DNA of 64,000 bases from Burkholderia sp. FERM BP-3421. Its GTDB lineage: Bacteria > Pseudomonadota > Gammaproteobacteria > Burkholderiales > Burkholderiaceae. The stretch is from contig NZ_CP117780.1 in NCBI RefSeq assembly GCF_028657905.1, forward strand, positions 248,001 through 312,000. The letters are read 5' to 3'. Under the pieces are notes generated by a model, which had not been told where the DNA came from, did not search any database, and saw only the letters and a program-made list of their open reading frames with translations. A program made the translations under genes and the position numbers. Shown here in pieces: positions 51,113 to 59,713 of the stretch (its first letter is position 1; every line of letters starts with the position of its first letter).

Positions 51113-54100
51113 ATGACGTTCGTCTCTTTCGCGCACTGGCATCTGTGGTTCCAGAACCTGCTGGACGATTCCGGCGCGGCACGCGCCGAGCTCGACCTGC
51201 CGGACCGCACGCCCGACAGCGATGAGTCGACCCGCCAGATCGCCCACTGGCGCGCCGCGCTCGACGGCTTGCCCGACCGCATCACCTTGCCGGCGGACCG
51301 CACGCCCGCGCCGCACGCGCAACCGTCGCCGCGCGGCGACCGCGTCCGCGTTCCGCTCGACCGCACGCTCCACGCGCGCCTCGCGGCGCTCGCGGACGCC
51401 GCCGGCGTGCGCCTGTTCACGGTGCTGCATGCGGGGCTCGCCGGTTTGCTGACGCGGCTCGGCGCGGGCGACGACCTGCCGCTCGGCACGCTGGTCGGCG
51501 GCGACCTCGGCGCGGATGCGCAAGCGGGCCGACCCGGCAACGTGTTGCTGCTGCGCACGAACACCGCCGGCAATCCGAGCTTCCTGCAATTGCTCGCGCG
51601 TGCGCGGCACATCGGCCTCGCGGCCGACGCGCATCGCGACATCCCGTTCGCGCAGTTGGTGGACGCGCTGTACCCCGGCCGCTCGCTCAGGCGGCAGCCG
51701 CTGTTCCAGGTGCTGCTGAGCGTGCGGCGCGATGCGCCGGACGACAGTGCGACGCCCGACGACGCGCCCGCCGCCTGCGATCTGCATGTCGACTTTGTCG
51801 ACGAACGCGACGCCGACGGCGCGCCGCTCGGCCTGACCGGCGCCATCGATTTCGCGCTCGACCGGTTCGATCCCGACACCGTGCAGGCGCTCGCGCAACG
51901 CTTCGCGAGCCTGCTGGAACAGGTTGCGCGCGCACCCGACCTGCCGCTCGACGCGATCGAGATGCTGCAGCCCGGCGAACGCCGCATGCTGCTGGAGGAT
52001 TGGAGCTCGGCCGCGCGGCCGCTGTCCGAGGCGACGCTGCCCGCGTGCTTCGACGCGCAGGTCGCGCGCGCGCCCGACGCCGTCGCGGCGGTCTTCGAGA
52101 ACGATGCGCTGACCTACGCCGAACTCGATGCGCGGGCCAACCGGCTCGCGCATCATCTGCGCGGGCTCGGCGTCGGCCCGGACGTGCCGGTCGGCGTCTG
52201 CCTGCCGCGCTCGCTCGATCTGGTGGTCGGACTGCTCGCCGTGCTCAAGGCCGGCGGCGCCTACGTGCCGCTCGACCCCGCGTATCCGGCGGCGCGCCTC
52301 GCCTATATCGTCGACGACGCCAAGGCCCCCATCCTCCTGACCCGCGCCGCGCTGGCGGAAGGCCTGCCGCCGCATCAGGCGCGACTCGTCCGGATCGACG
52401 CCGACGACGACGCAGCGGCGATCGCCGCCCAACCCGCCCACCCGCCGCGTCCCGGCCTGCATGTCTCGCATCTCGCCTACCTCATCTACACCTCGGGCTC
52501 CACCGGCAGGCCGAAAGGCGTCGCGGTCTCGCACCGCGGCGTCGCCCACCTGCACGCGAGCCAGGTGGCGCACCTCGCCCTGACGCCGCAGTCCCGCGTG
52601 CTGCAGTTCGCCTCGGCCAGCTTCGATGCGGCGTTCTGGGAACTGTCGATGAGCCTCCTGTCGGGCGCGCGCCTCGTGCTCGCGCCCGCCGACCGCCTGC
52701 TCGGCGACGACCTGACCGCGCTCGTCGCGCACCACGGCATCACGCATGCGACGCTGCCGCCCACCGTCCTCGAGACCCTGCCCATCGGTGCGCTGCCTGC
52801 CGGCATGCACGTCGTGGTCGCGGGAGAAGCGTGCTCGCCGGCGCTCGCGGAGCGCTGGTCCGCGCGGGTGACGCTGCGCAACGCCTACGGCCCGACCGAG
52901 GCGACCGTCTGCGCGACGATCAGCGCGCCGTTGCGAGGCTCGGGCCGGCCGCCGATCGGCCGGCCGCTCTTCAACGCGCAGGTATTCGTCCTCGACGACG
53001 CCCTGCGTCCGGTTCCGCCCGGCGTGCCCGGCGAACTGTATCTCGCGGGCCCCGGCCTCGCACGCGGCTACCGGGGGCGGCCGGCGCTCACCGCCGAGCG
53101 TTTCGTCGCGAATCCGTTCGCGGCGGGCGAGCGCCTCTATCGCACGGGCGACCGGGTGTGCTGGCAACGCGACGGACAACTCGCCTATCTCGGCCGGATC
53201 GACCAGCAAGTGAAGCTGCGCGGCTTTCGCATCGAGCCGGGCGAGATCGAAGCGGTATTGCAGGATCAGCCCGATGTCGCGCAAGCCTGCGCGGTGGTCC
53301 GCGACGATACGCTCGGGCACCGCCAGCTGGTCGCCTACGTGGTGCGCGGCCGCGACACGAACGCCGCGCCGCGCGATGCCGGGCGCGAAGTGGACCGCGT
53401 CGAGGCATGGCGAGCGCTGTACGACCGGGTCTACGACGCGAACCGGCAAGCCGATGCTGCGGCAGCCGATGCTGCGGCAGCCGATGCTGCGGCGGTCGAT
53501 GCTGTGGCGGTCGACGCTGTGGCGGTCGATACCGCCCCGGCCGATCCGACCGAGGACTTCCGCGGCTGGAACAGCAGCTACGACGACCGGCCGATCGCGC
53601 TCGACGCGATGCGCGAATGGCGCGCGGCGATCGTGCAGCGCATCCTGGCGACGCGCCCGGCCCGGCTCCTCGAGATCGGCGCGGGTTCCGGCCTGATTCT
53701 GTGGGAAGTCGCGCCGCACTGCGACGCGTACTGGGCGACGGATCTGTCGCGGCCGGCCGTCGACGCGCTGCGCGACCGGCTCGACCAGCACGCCGGGCTG
53801 CGCGATCGCGTCACGCTGCGCGCCCAGCCCGCGCACGACATCGACGGCCTGCCGGCCGGCTATTTCGACACGATCGTGTTGAACTCGGTGGTCCAGTATT
53901 TCCCGAACGCGCAGTATCTGGTCGACGTGATCCGCCGGATGCTCACGCTGCTGGCGCCCGGCGGCCGGCTGGTGCTCGGCGATCTGCGCCATCTGCCGCT
54001 GCTGCGCTGCTTCCACAGCGCGATCGCACTGCGCCGCGCGAGCCGCGACGCCGGCGTCGCCGGCCTGCAGCGCACGATCGCCCAGACGATGCAGGCCGAA

Positions 54101-57100
54101 CGCGAACTGCTGCTCGATCCGCGCTTTTTCACGGTATTGCAGCGGCAGCTCGACGACATCGCGCACATCGACATCCAGCTCAAACGCGGTCGCGCGCACA
54201 ACGAGCTGACGCGCTACCGCTATGACGTGGTGCTGACCCGGCAGCCCGCCCGCGATGCCGCGCTGGACCCGCCGCGCCTGGCCTGGGGCGGGGACCTCGT
54301 CGACCTGGCTTCGTTGCGCGCGCACCTGACCGGGCAGCGCCCGCCGGCGCTGCGCCTGACCGGCCTGCCCAACGCGCGTCTCGACAGCGAATGGGGCGCG
54401 TCGCAGGCGCTGCAGCAAGGCGCGGGCGACGACGCCCGGCAGCGGCTCGCCGGCGACGCAACGCCCGGCCTCGATCCGGAAGCGCTGCACGTCTTGGGCG
54501 AATCGCTCGGCTATCGCGTCGCCTGCGGGTGGTCCGGCGACGGCGACGCGCTGTTCGACGTCGTGCTGGTCGCCGGCGACGCCTCGCCCGTCATCGACCC
54601 GCCGACGGCCGCCGACGGCGCGACGCCGGCGACCTACGCGAACAACCCGGCCGCCGGCGACGACAATCGTGCGCTGATTCTCACCTTGCGCCGCCGGCTG
54701 GCGAGCCGGCTGCCGAACTACATGGTGCCCGCGGCAATCGTCGTGCTCGACGCGCTGCCGCTGACCGCGAACGGCAAGCTCGATCGCGGCGCGCTGCCCG
54801 CGCCGGACTTCGGCGCGCTCGACGTGCGCGAACCGGGCACGCCGCAGGAAACGCTGCTCGCGCAACTGTTCGCGGACGTACTGGGACTCGACCGCGTCGG
54901 CATCGACGACAATTTCTTCGAGCGCGGCGGCGACAGCATCATCGCGATCCAGCTGGTCAGCCATGCGCGGCAAGCCGGCTTGCGCCTAACGGTGCGACAG
55001 CTGTTCCAGCACCCGAGCGTCGCCGCGCTCGCGGGAGTCGCCGCGACCGATGCGTCCGCGGCCGCCCCGGCCGCCGTCGACGTCGGCACGGGGGAAGTGC
55101 GGCTCACGCCGGTCGTGCACCTGATCCGCGAGCGCGGCGGCCCGATCGCGCATTTCAACCAGACGCTGCTGCTGCAGGTTCCCGCCGGGCTGGACGAGGC
55201 GCGGCTGCATGCCGCGCTGGGCGCGCTGCTCGACCATCACGACGTGCTCAGGATGACGCTCGCGCGCGACCCCGCGCACGACGACTGGCGCCTGACGATC
55301 GGGCCCGCAGGCTGCGTGCCCGCCGCACGCTGCCTGCGCCGCGTCCCGCTGCCGCGCGGCGCGGCCGAGCGGCAGCGCGTCGTCGCCGACGAGACGCGCG
55401 CGGCCAAGCAGCGGCTGGACCCCGAATCCGGCGTGATGCTGCAGGCCGTCTGGTTCGACGACGGGGCCCGGGACGCGGGCCGGCTGCTGCTGTCGGTGCA
55501 TCACCTGGCGGTCGACGGCGTATCGTGGCGCATCCTGCTCACGGACCTCGAACAGGCGGCGCGCGGTCACGCGCTGCCGCCGCGCGGCACGACGTTCCGG
55601 CGTTGGGCCGAGCTGCTCGACGCCCATGCGCGCGAGCCGGCGCGGATGAGCGAGCTGGCGTTCTGGAAGCGCATGCAGCAGGCGCCGGACCCGCTGTGGT
55701 CGCGCCGCGCGCTCGACGCCCGGCGCGACCTGAACGGCGGCGCGCGCACGCTCACCCTCACGCTGCCCGCCGACGTCACCCAGGCGCTGCTCACGCGCGT
55801 GCCCAAGCTGTTCCGCGCCCAGATCAACGACGTGCTGCTGTGCGGCTTCGCGCTCGCGCTCGCCGGCTGGCGCGCGCGCCGCGGCGACGCCGAACCGGGC
55901 GCGGTGCGCATCGATCTCGAAGGGCATGGCCGCGAGGAAATCGACGCGCACGCCGACATCAGCCGCACGATCGGCTGGTTCACGAGCGTGTTCCCGCTGA
56001 GCCTGGACCTGCGCGGGCTCGATCTCGACGCCGCGTTGCAAGGCAGCGCGACGACCGGGCGCGCGCTCAAGCGCATCAAGGAGCAGCTGCGCGCGGTTCC
56101 GGACCACGGCATCGGCTTCGGCCTGCTGCGCTACCTGAACCCCGTCACGGCGGCCGAGCTGGCCGCGGATCCCGTGCCGCAGATCGCGTTCAACTATCTG
56201 GGGCGGTTCGCCGCGCCGCGCGCCGGCGACTGGCAGATCGCCCCGGAAACCGGCCGCCTCGATACGGCGGAGCACCCCGAAACGCCGCTCGGCGAAGACG
56301 CCGATCCGGATCTTCCGCTCGGCCACGGCATCGAGCTGAATGCGCTGACCTACGACCGCGACGGCGGACCGGAACTGCACGCGGCCTGGACCTGGGCGCC
56401 GGCGCTGTACGACGAGCAGGACCTCACTGATCTCGCGGCAGGCTGGTTCGCCGCGCTCGGCGCGCTGGCCGCGCACGCGGCCCAGCCGGATGCGGGCGGA
56501 CTCACGCCGTCCGACCTGCCGCTCGTCGCGCTGACCCAGGCGCAGATCGATGCGCTGGAGGCTGGCCAGCCGGCCGTCGACGACGTGTGGCCGCTCGCGC
56601 CGCTGCAGGAAGGCCTGCTGTTTCATGCGCTCTACGATGACAGCGCGGTCGATCCGTATTTCTTCCAGATCGTCGCCGGCCTCGACGGGCCGCTCGACGC
56701 CGCGCTGCTGAAGGCGTCGATCGAGGCGCTGCTGCAGCGCCATCCGAACCTGCGCGCCGCGTTCCTGCACCAGGGCCTCGACCGGCCGGTGCAGCTGCTC
56801 GGCCGCGACGTCGCGCTGCCGTGGCGCGAGACGGATCTGGCCGGTCTCGCACCGGCGCTGCGCGACGCGCGGCTCGCGCAGCTGCTCGCGGACGATCGCG
56901 CGCAACGCTTCGACCCCGCCCGTCCACCGCTGATCCGCGCGACGCTGATCCGCCTCGCCGACGAACGGCATCAGCTCGTGCTCAACGCGCACCACATCCT
57001 GCTCGACGGCTGGTCGGGACCGCTGCTGCTGCGCGACCTGTTCGCGCTCTATCGCGCGGGCGCCGCGCCGGACGCGCTGCCGCGCCCGACGCCGTATCGC

Positions 57101-59713
57101 GACTATCTGCGCTGGCTGCACGCCAAGCCCGTCGAGGCGGCGCGCGAGGCCTGGCAGCAGGCCTTCGCCGGCCTGCGTCAGGGCACGCTGCTCGCGCCCG
57201 AGCATTCGGCCCGGCTCACGGCCCAGCCGCGCGATCTTCACGTCGCGCTGCCGGCGGACGCCACGCGCGCACTGGTCGCGCAGGCGCGACGGCTCGGGAT
57301 CACGGTGAACACGATGCTGCAGGCCGCCTGGGGCCTGCTGCTCGCGCGTCGCACCGGCGAGCGCGACGTCGTGTTCGGCATCACCGTGTCGGGACGATCG
57401 CCCGAGCTGGGCGGCGCCGAGGATATCGTCGGCCTGCTGACCAACACGATTCCGCTGCGCATGCGGATCGACCCCGGCGCGCCGCTCGATGCCCTGCTCG
57501 CCGCCTTGCAGGACCGGCAGGCCGCGCTGATCGAGCATCAGCATCCGGGGCTTGCGGAGATCCAGCGGCTGGCCGGCGTGGGCACGCTGTTCGACACCCT
57601 CGTCAACTTCGAGAACTATCCGCTCGCCGACGGCAGCCTCGATCGCAGCGGCGATCCGTTGCGCGTCGCGTCGTGCCGCATCGAGGGCGGCGACACCACC
57701 CACTATCCACTCAGCATTTCCGGCAGCCTCGGCGAGACGCTCAAGCTGCGCTTCGCGTATCGCGCCGAGGTGTTCCCGCGCGCGAGCGTCGACGATCTCG
57801 CCGCGCGGCTGTTGATCGGCCTGCGCGCGCTGGCCGACGATCCCGCGCAGCGCGCGGGCCAGGTCGAACTGCTGCTGCCGCACGAACGCCGGCAGTTGCT
57901 GCTGGAATGGAATGCGACCCGGCAGCCCACCCCCGACGCGAGCCTCGTTCAGCTGGTCGAGCAGCAGGCCGCGCGCACGCCGGACGCGATTGCCGTGGTC
58001 GCCGACACCGGCTCGCTCAGCCATGCGCAGCTGAACGCGCGGGCCAATGCGCTCGCGCATCGGCTCATCGGGATGGGCGTCGCGGCCGAGGCCCGGGTCG
58101 CGCTGTGGATGGAGCGCGGTCCGGACTGGATCGTCGCGATGCTGGCGGTGCTGAAAGCGGGCGGCGCCTATGTCCCGCTCGATCCGGCCTATCCCGAGGC
58201 GCGCTTGCGCTGGATGCTCGAACAGTCGGGCGCGCGCTGGTTGCTGTGCGATCGCGATGCGCCCGATGGGCTGACCGACGCCATGTCCGGCACGCTGCGG
58301 ATCGATCAGGTCGAGACCGGACCTGACGCGCCTGCGGCCGGCAATCCCGGCCGGGCCGTCGATCCGCGAATGCTTGCGTATGTGATGTACACGTCCGGCT
58401 CCACCGGCACGCCGAAAGGAATCGGCGTCACGCAGGCGAACGTGCGCGACCTCGCTCTCGACCGCCGCTGGCGCGACGGCGCGCAGCGGCGCGTGCTGCT
58501 GCACTCGCCCCAGGTCTTCGACGCTTCGACCTACGAAATCTGGGCGCCGCTCCTCAATGGCGGGCAGATCGTCGTCGCACCGCCCGGCAAGACCGACATC
58601 GCCGTCCTCGCCGAGCTCGTCCGGCAGCGGGAAATCTCCGCGCTGTTCGTCACCACCGCGCTGTTCCGTCTGCTCGTCGAGGAACATCACGCGAGCCTCG
58701 CCCACCTCCGCACCCTCTGGAGCGGCGGCGAAGCCGCTTCGCCCCATCTCTTCCAGAGTCTGATCGATCGCTACCCCCGGCTCGACGTCGTGCATGTCTA
58801 CGGGCCGACCGAGACCACCACCTTCGCCACCTGTCACCCGATGCGCGCGCCGCTGCAACTCGGCGACAGCGTGCCGATCGGCGCGCCGATGGACAATACC
58901 CGCGCCTACGTGCTCGATGCGGCGCTGCAGCCCGTGCCCGTCGGCGTGCCCGGCGAGCTTTATCTCGCCGGGTCCGGGCTCGCGCGCGGGTATCTCCATC
59001 GTCCGGGCCTCACCGCCGAACGCTTCGTCGCCAATCCCTTCACGCCCGGCGAACGCATGTATCGCACCGGCGATCGCGTGCGGTGGCTCGACGGCGGCGT
59101 GCTCGACTATCTCGGCCGCACCGATCATCAGGTCAAGCTGCGCGGCTTTCGCATCGAACTCGGCGAGATCGAAGCCGCGCTGCTCTCCCAGCCCGAGGTC
59201 GCGCAGGCCTGCGTCGTCGTGCGCGAGGATCATCCCGGCCAGCAGCAGCTCGTCGGCTATGCGGTGCCCGCCGTGGGCCGCGCACTGTCCGCGCCCGCGT
59301 TGCGCAGGACGCTCGGCGCGCACCTGCCCGAATACATGGTGCCCGCCGCGATCGTCGTGCTCGACATCCTGCCGCTCACGCCCAACGGCAAGCTCGACCG
59401 CAAGGCCCTACCCGCCCCCGACTTCACCTCCGTCAGCCAGCGCGAGCCGCGCACGCCGCAGGAACACCTGCTTGCCACGCTGTTCGCCGAGGTGCTCGGC
59501 CTCGAACGCATCGGCATCGACGACTCGTTCTTCGATCTCGGCGGCGATTCCTTGCTCGCCACCCGTCTCGTGAGCCGCATCCGCTCCGCCCTGACGGTCG
59601 AACTGACCATCCGGGCGCTGTTCGAGGCGCCGACCGTCGCCCGCCTGATCCATGAGCTGGCCAGCGCTCCCAAGGCGCGGCTGGCGCTTCGACCGATGCC
59701 CCGTCCTCTCTAG
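51113..59713 (+). CDS. NRPS, modules 1-2: truncated C-A-nMT-T-E / C-A-T
   Basis: This 2866-residue synthetase starts inside a condensation domain: only the part after the H-H-x-x-x-D-G motif is present (about 1-290). A1 (about 310-740; S-G-S-T-G near 457) has pocket residues D-A-W-T-V-A-A-V-C, like Phe-activating domains. A methyltransferase (E-I-G-A-G-S-G near 853) interrupts A1 before its last motif, the usual N-methyltransferase position. T1 has S1275. E has H-H-L-A-V-D-G near 1463. C2 (H-H-I-L-L-D-G near 1960) follows E, so is D-C-L type. A2 pocket reads D-A-Y-F-W-G-V-T-F (aliphatic, uncertain). T2 has S2813. ATG 51113 has an AGGAG site; the 41-codon extension upstream is not homologous. 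Likely output: N-methyl-D-aromatic plus a second residue. Confidence 0.92.
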   Translation: MTFVSFAHWHLWFQNLLDDSGAARAELDLPDRTPDSDESTRQIAHWRAALDGLPDRITLPADRTPAPHAQPSPRGDRVRVPLDRTLHARLAALADAAGVRLFTVLHAGLAGLLTRLGAGDDLPLGTLVGGDLGADAQAGRPGNVLLLRTNTAGNPSFLQLLARARHIGLAADAHRDIPFAQLVDALYPGRSLRRQPLFQVLLSVRRDAPDDSATPDDAPAACDLHVDFVDERDADGAPLGLTGAIDFALDRFDPDTVQALAQRFASLLEQVARAPDLPLDAIEMLQPGERRMLLEDWSSAARPLSEATLPACFDAQVARAPDAVAAVFENDALTYAELDARANRLAHHLRGLGVGPDVPVGVCLPRSLDLVVGLLAVLKAGGAYVPLDPAYPAARLAYIVDDAKAPILLTRAALAEGLPPHQARLVRIDADDDAAAIAAQPAHPPRPGLHVSHLAYLIYTSGSTGRPKGVAVSHRGVAHLHASQVAHLALTPQSRVLQFASASFDAAFWELSMSLLSGARLVLAPADRLLGDDLTALVAHHGITHATLPPTVLETLPIGALPAGMHVVVAGEACSPALAERWSARVTLRNAYGPTEATVCATISAPLRGSGRPPIGRPLFNAQVFVLDDALRPVPPGVPGELYLAGPGLARGYRGRPALTAERFVANPFAAGERLYRTGDRVCWQRDGQLAYLGRIDQQVKLRGFRIEPGEIEAVLQDQPDVAQACAVVRDDTLGHRQLVAYVVRGRDTNAAPRDAGREVDRVEAWRALYDRVYDANRQADAAAADAAAADAAAVDAVAVDAVAVDTAPADPTEDFRGWNSSYDDRPIALDAMREWRAAIVQRILATRPARLLEIGAGSGLILWEVAPHCDAYWATDLSRPAVDALRDRLDQHAGLRDRVTLRAQPAHDIDGLPAGYFDTIVLNSVVQYFPNAQYLVDVIRRMLTLLAPGGRLVLGDLRHLPLLRCFHSAIALRRASRDAGVAGLQRTIAQTMQAERELLLDPRFFTVLQRQLDDIAHIDIQLKRGRAHNELTRYRYDVVLTRQPARDAALDPPRLAWGGDLVDLASLRAHLTGQRPPALRLTGLPNARLDSEWGASQALQQGAGDDARQRLAGDATPGLDPEALHVLGESLGYRVACGWSGDGDALFDVVLVAGDASPVIDPPTAADGATPATYANNPAAGDDNRALILTLRRRLASRLPNYMVPAAIVVLDALPLTANGKLDRGALPAPDFGALDVREPGTPQETLLAQLFADVLGLDRVGIDDNFFERGGDSIIAIQLVSHARQAGLRLTVRQLFQHPSVAALAGVAATDASAAAPAAVDVGTGEVRLTPVVHLIRERGGPIAHFNQTLLLQVPAGLDEARLHAALGALLDHHDVLRMTLARDPAHDDWRLTIGPAGCVPAARCLRRVPLPRGAAERQRVVADETRAAKQRLDPESGVMLQAVWFDDGARDAGRLLLSVHHLAVDGVSWRILLTDLEQAARGHALPPRGTTFRRWAELLDAHAREPARMSELAFWKRMQQAPDPLWSRRALDARRDLNGGARTLTLTLPADVTQALLTRVPKLFRAQINDVLLCGFALALAGWRARRGDAEPGAVRIDLEGHGREEIDAHADISRTIGWFTSVFPLSLDLRGLDLDAALQGSATTGRALKRIKEQLRAVPDHGIGFGLLRYLNPVTAAELAADPVPQIAFNYLGRFAAPRAGDWQIAPETGRLDTAEHPETPLGEDADPDLPLGHGIELNALTYDRDGGPELHAAWTWAPALYDEQDLTDLAAGWFAALGALAAHAAQPDAGGLTPSDLPLVALTQAQIDALEAGQPAVDDVWPLAPLQEGLLFHALYDDSAVDPYFFQIVAGLDGPLDAALLKASIEALLQRHPNLRAAFLHQGLDRPVQLLGRDVALPWRETDLAGLAPALRDARLAQLLADDRAQRFDPARPPLIRATLIRLADERHQLVLNAHHILLDGWSGPLLLRDLFALYRAGAAPDALPRPTPYRDYLRWLHAKPVEAAREAWQQAFAGLRQGTLLAPEHSARLTAQPRDLHVALPADATRALVAQARRLGITVNTMLQAAWGLLLARRTGERDVVFGITVSGRSPELGGAEDIVGLLTNTIPLRMRIDPGAPLDALLAALQDRQAALIEHQHPGLAEIQRLAGVGTLFDTLVNFENYPLADGSLDRSGDPLRVASCRIEGGDTTHYPLSISGSLGETLKLRFAYRAEVFPRASVDDLAARLLIGLRALADDPAQRAGQVELLLPHERRQLLLEWNATRQPTPDASLVQLVEQQAARTPDAIAVVADTGSLSHAQLNARANALAHRLIGMGVAAEARVALWMERGPDWIVAMLAVLKAGGAYVPLDPAYPEARLRWMLEQSGARWLLCDRDAPDGLTDAMSGTLRIDQVETGPDAPAAGNPGRAVDPRMLAYVMYTSGSTGTPKGIGVTQANVRDLALDRRWRDGAQRRVLLHSPQVFDASTYEIWAPLLNGGQIVVAPPGKTDIAVLAELVRQREISALFVTTALFRLLVEEHHASLAHLRTLWSGGEAASPHLFQSLIDRYPRLDVVHVYGPTETTTFATCHPMRAPLQLGDSVPIGAPMDNTRAYVLDAALQPVPVGVPGELYLAGSGLARGYLHRPGLTAERFVANPFTPGERMYRTGDRVRWLDGGVLDYLGRTDHQVKLRGFRIELGEIEAALLSQPEVAQACVVVREDHPGQQQLVGYAVPAVGRALSAPALRRTLGAHLPEYMVPAAIVVLDILPLTPNGKLDRKALPAPDFTSVSQREPRTPQEHLLATLFAEVLGLERIGIDDSFFDLGGDSLLATRLVSRIRSALTVELTIRALFEAPTVARLIHELASAPKARLALRPMPRPL
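53450..53539 (+). repeat. 15-bp tandem repeat in the nMT linker
   Basis: Six 15-bp units: three of GCCGATGCTGCGGCA type, two of GTCGATGCTGTGGCG type, one degenerate. They encode repeats of A-D-A-A-A and V-D-A-V-A between A1 and the methyltransferase, a flexible linker whose length may vary among strains. Confidence 0.85.

Noticed and set aside
51023..59323. Giant minus-strand open frames (over 1300 codons) inside the NRPS
   Set aside because: Products are antisense translations of conserved NRPS motifs; an effect of GC-rich third positions.
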